Shown here one piece after another: positions 29,316 through 39,572 of a stretch of 44,705 nucleotides of DNA (positions are counted from its first letter, which is position 1; each line of letters starts with the position of its first letter). The notes beneath the pieces are model-generated. The model was given only the letters and a program-made list of their open reading frames with translations, did no database searches and was not told the origin of the DNA. The position numbers and the translations under genes are program-made. The stretch is from Beijerinckia sp. L45. Lineage in GTDB: Bacteria; Pseudomonadota; Alphaproteobacteria; Rhizobiales; Beijerinckiaceae. The stretch is taken from NCBI RefSeq assembly GCF_009765775.1, contig NZ_LMUU01000028.1, positions 1 to 44,705 of the forward strand. Reading direction: 5' to 3'.

Positions 29316-30047
29316 ATGAATTATAACTGGAACTGGTCGATCTTCTGGGAGCCGACGCCCGAGGGGACGGGCACCTATTTCGACACGCTGATCAGCGGCC
29401 TGGAAATCACCGTCCTGACCGCGCTCGGCGCCTGGGCGGTCGCCTTCATCCTCGGGTCGCTGATCGGCATCATGCGGACGCTGCCGTCGAAGCCGCTCGT
29501 CGTCCTCGGCAACGTCTACATCGAGCTGTTCCGCAACGTCCCGCTGCTGGTGCAGCTGTTCATCTGGTTCTTCGTGGTGCCGGAGCTTCTGCCCCACGCC
29601 TTGGGGATCTGGATCAAGCAGCTCAACAACGGCCCGTTCTATACGTCCGTCGTCGGCATCGGCCTCTACATGTCGTCGCGCGTCGCGACGCAGGTGACGG
29701 CCGGCATCAAGTCGCTGCCCTCGGGCCAGCGCATGGCCGGCACCGCGATCGGCCTGACCACGGTCCAGACCTACCGCTACATCCTTCTGCCGCTGGCCTA
29801 CCGCATCATCTTTCCGCCGCTGACCTCGGAATTTCTCAACACGATCAAGAACACCTCGGTCGCGCTGACGATCGGCCTGTTGGAACTGACGGCCCGCGCG
29901 CGCGCGATGCAGGAATTCTCGTTCCAGGTGTTCGAGGCCTTTACCGCCGCCACGGTGATCTACCTGATCCTCAGCGCCGTGGTGACGATCGGCATGCGCC
30001 TCCTCGAACGCCGGCTGGTCATTCCCGGCTTCAACGGGGGGAAGTAG
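29316..30047 (+). CDS. gltJ: Glutamate/aspartate ABC importer, permease 1
   Basis: The 243-residue membrane protein begins MNYNWNWSIFWEPTPEGTGT, close to E. coli GltJ, and shows the amino-acid permease blocks IELFRNVPLLVQLFIWFFVV and the coupling-loop region SGQRMAGTAIGLTTVQTYRY then ILLPLAYRIIFPPLTSEFLN. About five membrane helices are predicted. It forms a heterodimeric pore with GltK, whose gene starts two bases after its stop. The 149 bases before it hold the intercistronic hairpin. Confidence 0.93.
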   Translation: MNYNWNWSIFWEPTPEGTGTYFDTLISGLEITVLTALGAWAVAFILGSLIGIMRTLPSKPLVVLGNVYIELFRNVPLLVQLFIWFFVVPELLPHALGIWIKQLNNGPFYTSVVGIGLYMSSRVATQVTAGIKSLPSGQRMAGTAIGLTTVQTYRYILLPLAYRIIFPPLTSEFLNTIKNTSVALTIGLLELTARARAMQEFSFQVFEAFTAATVIYLILSAVVTIGMRLLERRLVIPGFNGGK

Positions 30048-30049
30048 CG

Positions 30050-30742
30050 ATGTTCTCCGATTTCGACTTCGGCGTCATCTGGCGCAGCCTGCCCTACCTG
30101 TTCGAACAAGGCATGAGCTTCACGCTCACCTTGACCGTGATCGCCACCATCGGCGGCATCATCCTCGGCACGCTGATCGCAATGATGCGACTGTCGTCCA
30201 AGCCCATCCTCTCGGGCTTCGCCGCGAGCTACGTCAACGTGATGCGCTCGCTGCCGCTGGTGCTGGTGATCTTCCTGTTCTACTTCCTGATGCCCTACAT
30301 CGGGCAGTGGATCATCCGCGCCGATCGGCCGATCCAGGTCGGCGCGCTGTCCTCGACCATGGTGACCTTCACGCTGTTCGAGGCCGCCTATTTTTCGGAG
30401 ATCATGCGCGCCGGCATCCAGGCCATCCCGCGCGGACAGGTCTCGGCCGGCTACGCCATCGGCCTGAACTACCGCGAGGTCATGCGCTTCGTCGTGCTGC
30501 CGCAGGCGTTTCGTAATATGCTGCCCGTCATCTTCACCCAGACCATCGTGCTGTTCCAGGACACGTCGCTGGTCTACGTGCTCTCGATCACCGATTTCAT
30601 GGGCGCGGCGTCGAAGATCGCGCAGCGCGACGGCCGCCTGACGGAAATGTATCTGTTCGCGGCGTGCATCTACTTCATCATCTGCTTCACCGCCTCGACG
30701 CTGGTGAAGATCCTGCAACGCCGCGTCAGTATCGTGCGCTAG
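30050..30742 (+). CDS. gltK: Glutamate/aspartate ABC importer, permease 2
   Basis: The 230-residue second permease starts MFSDFDFGVIWRSLPYLFEQ, as in E. coli GltK. Key blocks are YVNVMRSLPLVLVIFLFYF and the coupling loop IPRGQVSAGYAIGLNYREVM followed by RFVVLPQAFRNMLP. It is translated right behind gltJ. The TAG stop is the first triplet of repeat copy C, which therefore lies between the permease and ATPase genes of one operon. Confidence 0.93.
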   Translation: MFSDFDFGVIWRSLPYLFEQGMSFTLTLTVIATIGGIILGTLIAMMRLSSKPILSGFAASYVNVMRSLPLVLVIFLFYFLMPYIGQWIIRADRPIQVGALSSTMVTFTLFEAAYFSEIMRAGIQAIPRGQVSAGYAIGLNYREVMRFVVLPQAFRNMLPVIFTQTIVLFQDTSLVYVLSITDFMGAASKIAQRDGRLTEMYLFAACIYFIICFTASTLVKILQRRVSIVR

Positions 30743-30800
30743 AGCACCGGACGTAAAAGTTGCAGACTTTTGCGTCCGATCCGATGCTTTATCCATTCAA
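30740..30800. repeat. Partial palindromic repeat, copy C
   Basis: Left-half relative of copies A and B. It begins TAGAGCA, contains AAAAGTTGCAGACTTTTG (compare AAAGTTGCAG in A and AAAAGTTGCGGACCTTTG in B) and continues to GATGCTTTA. The arms GGACG/CGTCC extend the stem. It lies in the 78-base gap between gltK and gltL and could affect expression of gltL. Confidence 0.65.
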
Positions 30801-30820
30801 AGAGTGCGAAAGTTTCCGTC

Positions 30821-31558
30821 ATGGCCATGATCGCGATCGACAATATCAGCAAGTGGTACAATCCGACGTTCCAGGTCCTGAAGGACTGCACGACATCAGT
30901 CGACAAGGGCGAAGTCGTCGTCGTCTGCGGCCCATCGGGATCGGGCAAGTCCACCTTGATCAAGACGGTGAACGCGCTGGAGCCGATCCAGTCCGGCACC
31001 ATCACCGTCGACGGCATCAGCGTCACCGCGGCGAAAACCAACCTTCCCAACCTGCGCTCCCGCGTCGGCATGGTGTTTCAGCACTTCGAGCTGTTCCCGC
31101 ACCTGCGCATTGTCGAGAACCTGTGCCTCGGTCCGGAAAAAGTGCTCGGCCGCTCGCATGACGCCGCGATGGCCAAGGCGGAGAAGATGCTGGAGCGCGT
31201 CGGCCTGACCAAGCACGCGCAAAAATATCCCGGCCAGTTATCCGGCGGCCAGCAGCAGCGCGTTGCCATCGCCCGGGCTCTGGTGATGGACCCGATCTGC
31301 ATGCTGTTCGACGAGCCGACCTCGGCGCTCGATCCCGAGATGATCAACGAGGTGCTCGACGTGATGGTCGAGCTCGCCAAGGAGGGGATGACGATGATGG
31401 TCGTGACCCACGAAATGGGCTTCGCTAAAAAGGTGGCCGACCGCGTGATCTTCATGGACGCCGGCGAGATCGTGGAGGACGCCCGCAAGGACGATTTCTT
31501 CGGCACCCCCCGCAGCCCCCGCGCGCAGGCGTTTCTGTCGAAGATTTTGGCGCACTAA
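30821..31558 (+). CDS. gltL: Glutamate/aspartate ABC importer, ATP-binding protein
   Basis: The 245-residue ATPase has Walker [10 protein letters not shown], the Q-loop [11 protein letters not shown], the signature [15 protein letters not shown], Walker [13 protein letters not shown] and the switch VVTHEMGFA. It begins with the usual [20 protein letters not shown] place the start at 30821 (MAMIAID); ATG 30827 is also possible, and the open frame from 30770 runs through the repeat. It completes the GltIJKL importer. A pair of GC-rich hairpins follows its stop. Confidence 0.95.
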   Translation: MAMIAIDNISKWYNPTFQVLKDCTTSVDKGEVVVVCGPSGSGKSTLIKTVNALEPIQSGTITVDGISVTAAKTNLPNLRSRVGMVFQHFELFPHLRIVENLCLGPEKVLGRSHDAAMAKAEKMLERVGLTKHAQKYPGQLSGGQQQRVAIARALVMDPICMLFDEPTSALDPEMINEVLDVMVELAKEGMTMMVVTHEMGFAKKVADRVIFMDAGEIVEDARKDDFFGTPRSPRAQAFLSKILAH

Positions 31559-31572
31559 ACCGCAGCCTGATC

Positions 31573-31682
31573 CCCCTCCCTTGCGGGGAGGGGCTAGGGG
31601 TGGGGGTCCATCCATCTGCTTCGATTGAGACGCGGAAGAATGCCGCGCCCCCCCTCCCGACCTCTCCCCGCAAGGGGAGAGG
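31573..31682. repeat. Pair of inverted GC-rich hairpin repeats
   Basis: Two related hairpins face each other: CCCCTCCC/GGGAGGGG with a TTGCG loop (31573-31593), and CCTCTCCCC/GGGGAGAGG with a GCAA loop (31661-31682). The arms around them are also complementary in part (GGGTGGGGGT against the C-rich right half), so the whole 110 bases can fold into a cruciform. This type of C-rich/G-rich intergenic element recurs in many rhizobial genomes. It ends the gltL transcript region. Confidence 0.75.
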
Positions 31683-31712
31683 GGCAGATTGAGGCCTTTA
31701 ACAGGAGTTTGC

Positions 31713-32075
31713 ATGGCCAAGCCGCAAACCTACGACGATGCCGCGATCCACGTGCGGCTGAAGTCGGAGCTTCCGCACTGGTATTTCACCGATGGCACGA
31801 TCCAGCGCACCTACAAAACCGCGAGCTGGAAAGGCACGCTGATGGTGGTCACCACGATCGGTCATCTCGCCGAAGCCGCCTGGCACCACCCCGACCTCGC
31901 GGTGTCCTACGACAGCGTGACGGTAAAGCTCTCGACGCATTCGGCGAAGGGCATCACCGACCTCGATTTCGCGCTGGCTTCAAAAATCGAGGAGGTCGTC
32001 GCGTGGCGCCCCGGGGTGCCGTTCAGCGGCACACCGAGCGATCCGCGCCACGCCTATATCAAATATGATGAGTGA
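31713..32075 (+). CDS. phhB: 4a-hydroxytetrahydrobiopterin dehydratase (PCD/DCoH)
   Basis: The 120-residue protein dehydrates 4a-hydroxy-tetrahydropterin, recycling the cofactor of aromatic amino acid hydroxylases, and in bacteria also occurs without them. The family signature is visible as [20 protein letters not shown] (residues 54-73, with the HHP motif) followed by [18 protein letters not shown]. The start at 31713 follows AGGAG by seven bases. Its end overlaps the start of ureE by about eight bases, so the two are translated together although functionally unrelated. No phenylalanine hydroxylase gene is in the window. Confidence 0.92.
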   Translation: MAKPQTYDDAAIHVRLKSELPHWYFTDGTIQRTYKTASWKGTLMVVTTIGHLAEAAWHHPDLAVSYDSVTVKLSTHSAKGITDLDFALASKIEEVVAWRPGVPFSGTPSDPRHAYIKYDE

Positions 32076-32559
32076 CATCTCACGCCGCGCCGCCACCGTG
32101 CGTGGGCAGAACACCTGGACGGATCGTCCCCTCGACTGCGTGGTGCTGGATTTCGACGCACGCCACCGCCGCCGCGTCGCGATGACCGGCGTCAAGGGCA
32201 CGACCTTTCTGCTCGATCTCGCCGAAGCCACGGCGCTGCGCGGCGGCGACGCCCTGGTGCTCGACGACGGCGCCTTGATCGAGGTGGTCGCCGCGCCGGA
32301 GCCGCTGGCCGAAATCACCAGCCCGGACCCCGCGGCGATGGTCCGCATCGCCTGGCATCTCGGCAACCGCCATCTGCCGGTGCAGCTTGTGGGAAAACGC
32401 CTGCGGATCCGGCGCGATCATGTCATCGAGGCGATGGTTTTTGGCCTTGGCGGTCGGGTCGTGCCGATCGAGGCGCCGTTCGATCCCGAAGGCGGCGCCT
32501 ACGCCGAGGGCAGCCACGGCCACCACGGCCATGGTCATCACGGTCACCATCACGATTGA
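32068..32559 (+). CDS. ureE: Urease accessory protein, nickel chaperone UreE
   Basis: UreE delivers nickel to the urease apoprotein together with UreD, UreF and UreG. The 163-residue product has the N-terminal beta domain ([40 protein letters not shown]), the ferredoxin-like metal domain with [12 protein letters not shown] and [11 protein letters not shown], and a C-terminal nickel-binding tail, [18 protein letters not shown] codons at 32065 and 32068 both overlap the end of phhB. ureF and ureG do not follow; a convergent unrelated gene begins 27 bases on. Its partner ureC lies 6 kb upstream, separated by the amino acid transport genes. Confidence 0.93.
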   Translation: MSDISRRAATVRGQNTWTDRPLDCVVLDFDARHRRRVAMTGVKGTTFLLDLAEATALRGGDALVLDDGALIEVVAAPEPLAEITSPDPAAMVRIAWHLGNRHLPVQLVGKRLRIRRDHVIEAMVFGLGGRVVPIEAPFDPEGGAYAEGSHGHHGHGHHGHHHD

Positions 32560-32586
32560 AACGCCTTCAGCCCGGCCACGATACAA

Positions 32587-33942
32587 TCAGGGTGGCAATA
32601 AAGATGTCAGGAACGCCACGACGCGCGCCTCATGCTCGGCAGGATCTTCGAACCCGACGCCTTCGCAGTAGCCGATGCCTGCCATTTCGACGCCTTTTCC
32701 GTTGATTTGACCGATCGCGGTGACCGTCGCGGCGGCTTCGGAATATTCGGTGAGGCCACCCATCCACATCGCCTGGTTCTTCAAAACCGTCCTTGGCTTG
32801 ACGACGAGCAAGAGGGGCCCCTGAGCGCTACCCACCTCGATCAACCAATCACTGGGATAGTGGGCATCCGTTTCCGTGCTCTTGCTATAAGCCAGGACTT
32901 CTAAAGCCGCCGGGACCAACGACGCTTTGCCGTTATCGACGAAGGTGCCGAACCCAGGATTGATCAGCGGAAGTTCGTGACCCTTGAGTCCCGCGTGCGA
33001 GCACGCCAGGGTCAGCGACCGGTTTCCGTCGAACTGGAACTCGAACCAGCACCACCCGCTCCAGCCCGGCGGCGTCGCGGCCGTCGGTGCGGGGTAGCCG
33101 CCCCATTGATGATCCATCCAAGTCAGGCCGGACGCCGCGGTATGAACCGTGCCGTCGATGATGACCGTCCCGGTCGTCGGCTGTTGCGGCCAGCTGTAAT
33201 AGTACCAGCTGACTGCTTGGGGCTGGCCAGCCGGCGCCCCGATGTATCCGTCCAAGCCCTGAAGAAATAGCGGATTGGCGGCTTCCGCTTCGATGTCGAA
33301 TGTTATCGCGGGGCGTCCGACAGCCGTATCGCCGGCTGCCTCGAAGTGAAAGCGAATGGGAAAGACATCCGAGGTGGTGGCGATGAGGCTCGTGTCGCCG
33401 ACAACGAGTTTCAACGGATCGCCGGCAACCTCCATGCCGCCCTGCAAAGCCGAGCGGGTCTCCACCGGCAAGGAGTAGTGCACCGGCGCCTTGCCCGGCA
33501 GGTCGATGGTGACGGCGCGACTGGTGCTGTAGATCTGGCGCTCGACATCGCGCAGAGCCGATGCGCTCGCCACAGTCGCGATCGCCTTGCGGAAGATATT
33601 CGTGATCGCATGGATATGGCCGCCGCCCTTGAGCGAAAGGCTGCACGCCAGATATCGCCATTCGATCGGCGTGTCCCAATGCTCGCCGTGGTCCTTCGGA
33701 AACGAAAGTCCCGTGGCCGGCGGGATCGGGAGAGGAAGGTTCATCCCGCTGCCGGTCCAGTTGCTCAAGAGCTGATAGCAAGCCTCGACTGCCGCCGGCG
33801 TCGGGGAGGTCGTTGCAACCGTCCGCATCAGGGCAAGAATGTCGGGGGTGTAGAAATTCTCGATGGTCGCGAGATAGGCGGCGAACGTAGTCCCGAGGTC
33901 GGACAAAACCTCGCCGGGTGAGATCGCACTGTCAGCCGTCAT
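32587..33942 (-). CDS. AttH/CrtC-like lipocalin-fold protein
   Basis: The 451-residue product resembles the AttH/CrtC superfamily, which includes carotenoid 1,2-hydratase. Hallmarks are HGEHWDTPIEWRYLACSLSL near the front, where the family has EWWY, and GLTWMDHQWGG in the middle, matching the WMDHEWG motif. Strand-rich sequence fills the rest (WSGWCWFEFQFDGN and others). No signal peptide or membrane segment is seen. No carotenoid genes are nearby, so hydratase activity is unproven and the substrate unknown. The start at 33942 has an excellent GGGAGG ribosome site; the longer frame to 33966 is unnecessary. Confidence 0.7.
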   Translation of the reverse strand: MTADSAISPGEVLSDLGTTFAAYLATIENFYTPDILALMRTVATTSPTPAAVEACYQLLSNWTGSGMNLPLPIPPATGLSFPKDHGEHWDTPIEWRYLACSLSLKGGGHIHAITNIFRKAIATVASASALRDVERQIYSTSRAVTIDLPGKAPVHYSLPVETRSALQGGMEVAGDPLKLVVGDTSLIATTSDVFPIRFHFEAAGDTAVGRPAITFDIEAEAANPLFLQGLDGYIGAPAGQPQAVSWYYYSWPQQPTTGTVIIDGTVHTAASGLTWMDHQWGGYPAPTAATPPGWSGWCWFEFQFDGNRSLTLACSHAGLKGHELPLINPGFGTFVDNGKASLVPAALEVLAYSKSTETDAHYPSDWLIEVGSAQGPLLLVVKPRTVLKNQAMWMGGLTEYSEAAATVTAIGQINGKGVEMAGIGYCEGVGFEDPAEHEARVVAFLTSLLPP

Positions 33943-34003
33943 CAAGCCCTCCCGACTATCCTCCACACTCCTCGATCATATCAAGGAAAAGGAAAAGGTC
34001 ATG

Positions 34004-34030
34004 CAAAATACACCCTAAGGTAGTATTTTG
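34004..34030. promoter_or_regulatory. Inverted repeat upstream of the AttH/CrtC-like gene
   Basis: CAAAATAC and GTATTTTG, 11 bases apart, in the A/T-rich region 62-88 bases before the start codon at 33942. The symmetry and position suit a repressor or activator site, but no regulator gene is next to it. A short purine repeat (AAGGAAAAGG) lies between it and the gene. Confidence 0.35.
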
Positions 34031-34122
34031 TTAGAGCTAGCTGATACGGGCACGAAGCGCCACTTCAGGCGGTATACATCGTTGGCCGGGTGCTCGGCAC
34101 CTGATGACCAGCGACGGGAGCG

Positions 34123-34159
34123 AGTCGTCGTGCACGCATCGATTGCATGCACGACGACT
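34123..34159 (-). terminator. Hairpin downstream of rpoD
   Basis: A perfect 12-base-pair stem, AGTCGTCGTGCA with TGCACGACGACT, around a 13-base loop, 38 bases beyond the rpoD stop. No T-run follows on the minus strand, so it is a likely 3' end structure but not a textbook intrinsic terminator. Confidence 0.55.
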
Positions 34160-34196
34160 AACGGCAGCGCTTATGGCCGTCGGCATAGCCTTGCAT

Positions 34197-36239
<2,043 letters not shown>

Positions 36240-36516
36240 CCGATCCTCTTTCCCACCTGGTACCGGCCGCGTCGTGGCCCGCTGTACCCGGAGACTGACG
36301 GAACCGCGGTCCGCCGCCATAGACTAAACTTTGCGCAACATGGAAGAGTGAGCTCTTCTCAACCAACCCATCGGACCGCGCGGTCCACGATGGCTTGGAT
36401 CGGATCAGCCCCCAAGGACCATCCATCCAAGAGATCACCGCTTCGAACATGTGCCTTAACCGAGTGTGCGTTAACGACTTTTACCGCCCGGATGGAAACC
36501 CGGCCGGGAAACGCGT

Positions 36517-38442
36517 TTAAAGCATTGGCTTTGGGCGTCCAGAGGAAGCGCCGAACCCTTCAACTGCTGCCTCCGTGCCCGCAAGAGCGGATAGTTGCTC
36601 CTGGATGTCTCGCATGCGGGCAAAGTTTGCCTCGCTAGCGTCGATAGCTAGAGCAGCTTCAGCGGAAAGCAACTCCCTATGTAGCGCTCGCGCCTTGCGA
36701 TGCAAGGTCAATGCCTGCCGCAAAACCGCATCGGCGTCCGACAAAGCGGCGTCAGGCTGCGAATACCAGCCGAAAGCCGGACCCACCCGATCGAGCTTTG
36801 CCAGCGTCGCGTCGTACCCGCCATGGCCAAGCGCGGCGCGTAGGCTGCTACTCAGCGGCGCGTCGTCCTGCGCCAGATCGAGCATCGCGTCGCGCAGCGG
36901 CCCCGCCTCTTTGGCGGCGAAATCGAGGCCCGCGAGTTCCTCGGCATGATCGGCGATCAAAGTTGGGTGAGCGAGCAGAAGCGTGAGGATCAGCGCCTCG
37001 CGCGCCGGCATCGCCGCATGCGACGCCCGGAACGCCGGGCTCTGGGTCAGGCTGGCGCTCGCCATCACCGGCGAGGAGAGATAGCCGACCCGCTCGTCCT
37101 GGAAGGCGCCGCCGCGCCCGCGCCCGCCGCGTCGCGCCGGTCCAGGTTGCCTTCGCTCGAAACTGCGCTCCGTCGGGCCGAACAGCGTTTTCAGGCGCTG
37201 CTCGAACGCCGCTTTGTAGTGCCGGCGCAACGCCTCGTCGCGGATGCCGGTGGCGACTTCGGCCAGCGCGCGCTCCAGCGCGGCGCGATGCTCCGGCGTC
37301 GCCAGCGGCCGGCCTTCGGTCTCCCGCGCCCAGAGCAGATCGACGAGCGGCAGCGCGGTGCGCAGCACCTCATCCACGGCGGCCGGGCCGGCCGCCTTCA
37401 AGATATCGTCGGGGTCCTGGCCTTCCGGCATCAGAGCGAAGGCCAGCGTCTTGTCCGGCCCGATCAGCGGTAGGGCCATCTCGGCGGCGCGGAACGCCGC
37501 CTTGCGGCCGGCCTTATCGCCGTCGAAACAGAGGATCGGCTCCGCCGCCATGCCCCACAACAGCGCCCCCTGCTCCGGCGTCAGCGCGGTCCCCATGCCG
37601 CACACCGTCTCGGGAAATCCCGCGGCGTGCATGGCGATGACGTCGATATAGCCTTCGACGGAAATCACCCGGCCCTTGTCATGCGCCGCTTTGCGCGCCC
37701 GGTGATGATTGTAGAGCACCGCGCCCTTGTGGAAGAGCGTCGTCTCCGGCGAGTTCAGGTATTTGGCTTGCGCGTCCTTGTCCAAGGCGCGGCCGCCGAA
37801 GGCGATGATCCGGCCGCCGCGGTCGGTGATCGGAAACATCACGCGATCGCGGAATCGGTCGTAGGGCACCGGGATGTCGTCGCCGTGGATCAGCAGGCCG
37901 GCCTCGATCATCGTTTCCGCCGAGGCGCCCTTGGCGGCCAGCGCATCGCGCAAGGCATGCCGGTCGCCCAGGGAATAGCCGATGCGAAACGTTTTCTGGC
38001 TGTCGAGGCTGATGCCGCGCTCGACGAGGTAGGCCCGCGCCCGACCACCGCGCTCGCCGCGCAACTGCGCTTCGAAATAGGCGGCGGCGAATTCCAGCAC
38101 CTCGTGCAGGCCGGCGCGGCGCTGCTCGTGGCGCTCGGCTTCGGGCGAACGCTCCGGCAGCTGAAGGCCGGCATCCTGGGCCAGCCGTTCGACCGTCTCA
38201 GGAAAAGACAGGCCTTCCGTCGCCATCACGAAATCGAAAATGTTGCCGTTCTTGCCCGAGGAGAAGTCAAACCACGCCATTTTCTGGTCGTTGACGAAAA
38301 AACTCGGCGTCTTCTCCGAGCCGAAGGGCGACAGGCCCTTCCACTCGCGGCCGGACTTCATCAGCTTGACGCGCCGCCGCACGACGTCCGAAACCGGAAG
38401 CCTGGCTTTTATGTCGTCGAGGAAGGATGGCGGAAAGCGCAT
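36517..38442 (-). CDS. dnaG: DNA primase DnaG with a degenerate zinc-binding domain
   Basis: DnaG makes RNA primers for replication. The 641-residue product has the RNA polymerase core (YDRFRDRVMFPITDRGGRII, AFGGRALD, KYLNSPET) and a Toprim domain with Glu263 in VEGYIDVI and Asp307/Asp309 in CFDGDKAGRKAA. The C-terminal part is the helicase-binding domain. The N-terminal CHC2 zinc finger keeps its fold pattern (GLSPFGSEKTPSFFVNDQK), but all four ligands are changed: Ser38, Gly41, Asp59 and Ser62 stand where Cys, His, Cys and Cys are usual. The start at 38442 (MRFPPSFLDDI) matches the family; the frame is open to 38556. Divergent from panB. Confidence 0.95.
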   Translation of the reverse strand: MRFPPSFLDDIKARLPVSDVVRRRVKLMKSGREWKGLSPFGSEKTPSFFVNDQKMAWFDFSSGKNGNIFDFVMATEGLSFPETVERLAQDAGLQLPERSPEAERHEQRRAGLHEVLEFAAAYFEAQLRGERGGRARAYLVERGISLDSQKTFRIGYSLGDRHALRDALAAKGASAETMIEAGLLIHGDDIPVPYDRFRDRVMFPITDRGGRIIAFGGRALDKDAQAKYLNSPETTLFHKGAVLYNHHRARKAAHDKGRVISVEGYIDVIAMHAAGFPETVCGMGTALTPEQGALLWGMAAEPILCFDGDKAGRKAAFRAAEMALPLIGPDKTLAFALMPEGQDPDDILKAAGPAAVDEVLRTALPLVDLLWARETEGRPLATPEHRAALERALAEVATGIRDEALRRHYKAAFEQRLKTLFGPTERSFERRQPGPARRGGRGRGGAFQDERVGYLSSPVMASASLTQSPAFRASHAAMPAREALILTLLLAHPTLIADHAEELAGLDFAAKEAGPLRDAMLDLAQDDAPLSSSLRAALGHGGYDATLAKLDRVGPAFGWYSQPDAALSDADAVLRQALTLHRKARALHRELLSAEAALAIDASEANFARMRDIQEQLSALAGTEAAVEGFGASSGRPKPML

Positions 38443-38585
38443 TGAACCCACACCTATGCGGCATGACTTAAGAATCGGGATGGCTTTTCGAAGCTTATCC
38501 CCTCTATCAACAGGCGCGCCGTAAAAATTCGCCTTGAAGCGGACGGCGGTCGCCACCAGGAAGCGCCACGGGAGCGTGATGAGAC

Positions 38586-39383
38586 ATGAGCATCTCCAGC
38601 CGTTTTTTCGAGATGAAGCGGGGGCGCCAGCCGATCACGGTCCTCACCGCCTATGACGCGCCGACCGCCAAGGCGCTCGCTGCGGCCGGGATCGACCTGA
38701 TTCTCGTCGGCGACAGTCTCGGCACCAATTTCCTCGGCTATGCCAGCGAGCAGGAGGTGACGCTTGCCGACATCGCCCACCACGTGCGCGCCGTCCGCCG
38801 TGGCGCGCCCGAGACGCCGATCCTCGCCGACCTGCCTTATGCGACCTACGACACGCCGGCCGACGCCGTCGCCAACGCCCGAAGCCTGATCGCCGCCGGC
38901 GCCGACATGGTCAAGTTCGAGGGGGCAAGGCCGGAGATCGTCCGCGCGCTTTGCGACGCCGGCATTCCCGTGAGCGGCCACATCGGGCTGGAACCGCAGC
39001 ACCACGTCGAGAAGCGGCTCAAGGGCAAGACCGTCGAAGCGGCCAACCAGTTGCTCGCCGATGCCATCGCCCTCGACGAGGCCGGCATCGCGATGTTGAT
39101 CCTCGAGCTAATCCCCGAAGTTGTGGCGACGCGCGTCAGCAGAGCGATCGCTGCGCCGACGATCGGCATCGGGGCTGGTCGCGAGACGGATGGTCAGGTC
39201 CTCGTGATCACCGATGTGCTCGGCTACACCGACGCCGCGTTCCGCCACAACCGCCGCTTCGCCGAGGTCGGCGCCGCCGTGCGCGAGGCAGCTGCAACCT
39301 ACGTGGACGACGTGCGTGAACGCCGCTTTCCCGCTGCGGGCAACGTGTTCGCCATGCCGAAGGCGGAACTGGCGCTGATTTAG
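38586..39383 (+). CDS. panB: 3-methyl-2-oxobutanoate hydroxymethyltransferase
   Basis: PanB makes ketopantoate, the first step of pantothenate and coenzyme A synthesis, using methylenetetrahydrofolate. The 265-residue product carries VLTAYDAPTAKALAAAGIDL, ILVGDSLGTNFLGY, ADLPYATYD, MVKFEGA and GHIGLEPQHHVE, and ends with IGIGAGRETDGQVLVITDVL. The metal and substrate residues (Asp in VGDS, Glu in KFEG, His in GHIGL) are present. panC does not follow. It faces away from dnaG across 143 bases. Confidence 0.96.
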   Translation: MSISSRFFEMKRGRQPITVLTAYDAPTAKALAAAGIDLILVGDSLGTNFLGYASEQEVTLADIAHHVRAVRRGAPETPILADLPYATYDTPADAVANARSLIAAGADMVKFEGARPEIVRALCDAGIPVSGHIGLEPQHHVEKRLKGKTVEAANQLLADAIALDEAGIAMLILELIPEVVATRVSRAIAAPTIGIGAGRETDGQVLVITDVLGYTDAAFRHNRRFAEVGAAVREAAATYVDDVRERRFPAAGNVFAMPKAELALI

Positions 39384-39572
39384 GTCGCGCGCAAACCGGG
39401 TTGCCGGCGGCGCAGGAAAAACAGCCTGCGCCAGCAAGAAGCGGCCGCATGAGTCAAGTATATGCGTTCAAGCTCAAGCTTATAGCATGTGCGTATGCCG
39501 CGAACATTATCATCTTGATTATATAATCCTGCGATTTTGAAGAGTGGCGCGTTTCGGTGACGTGCTATTCCT

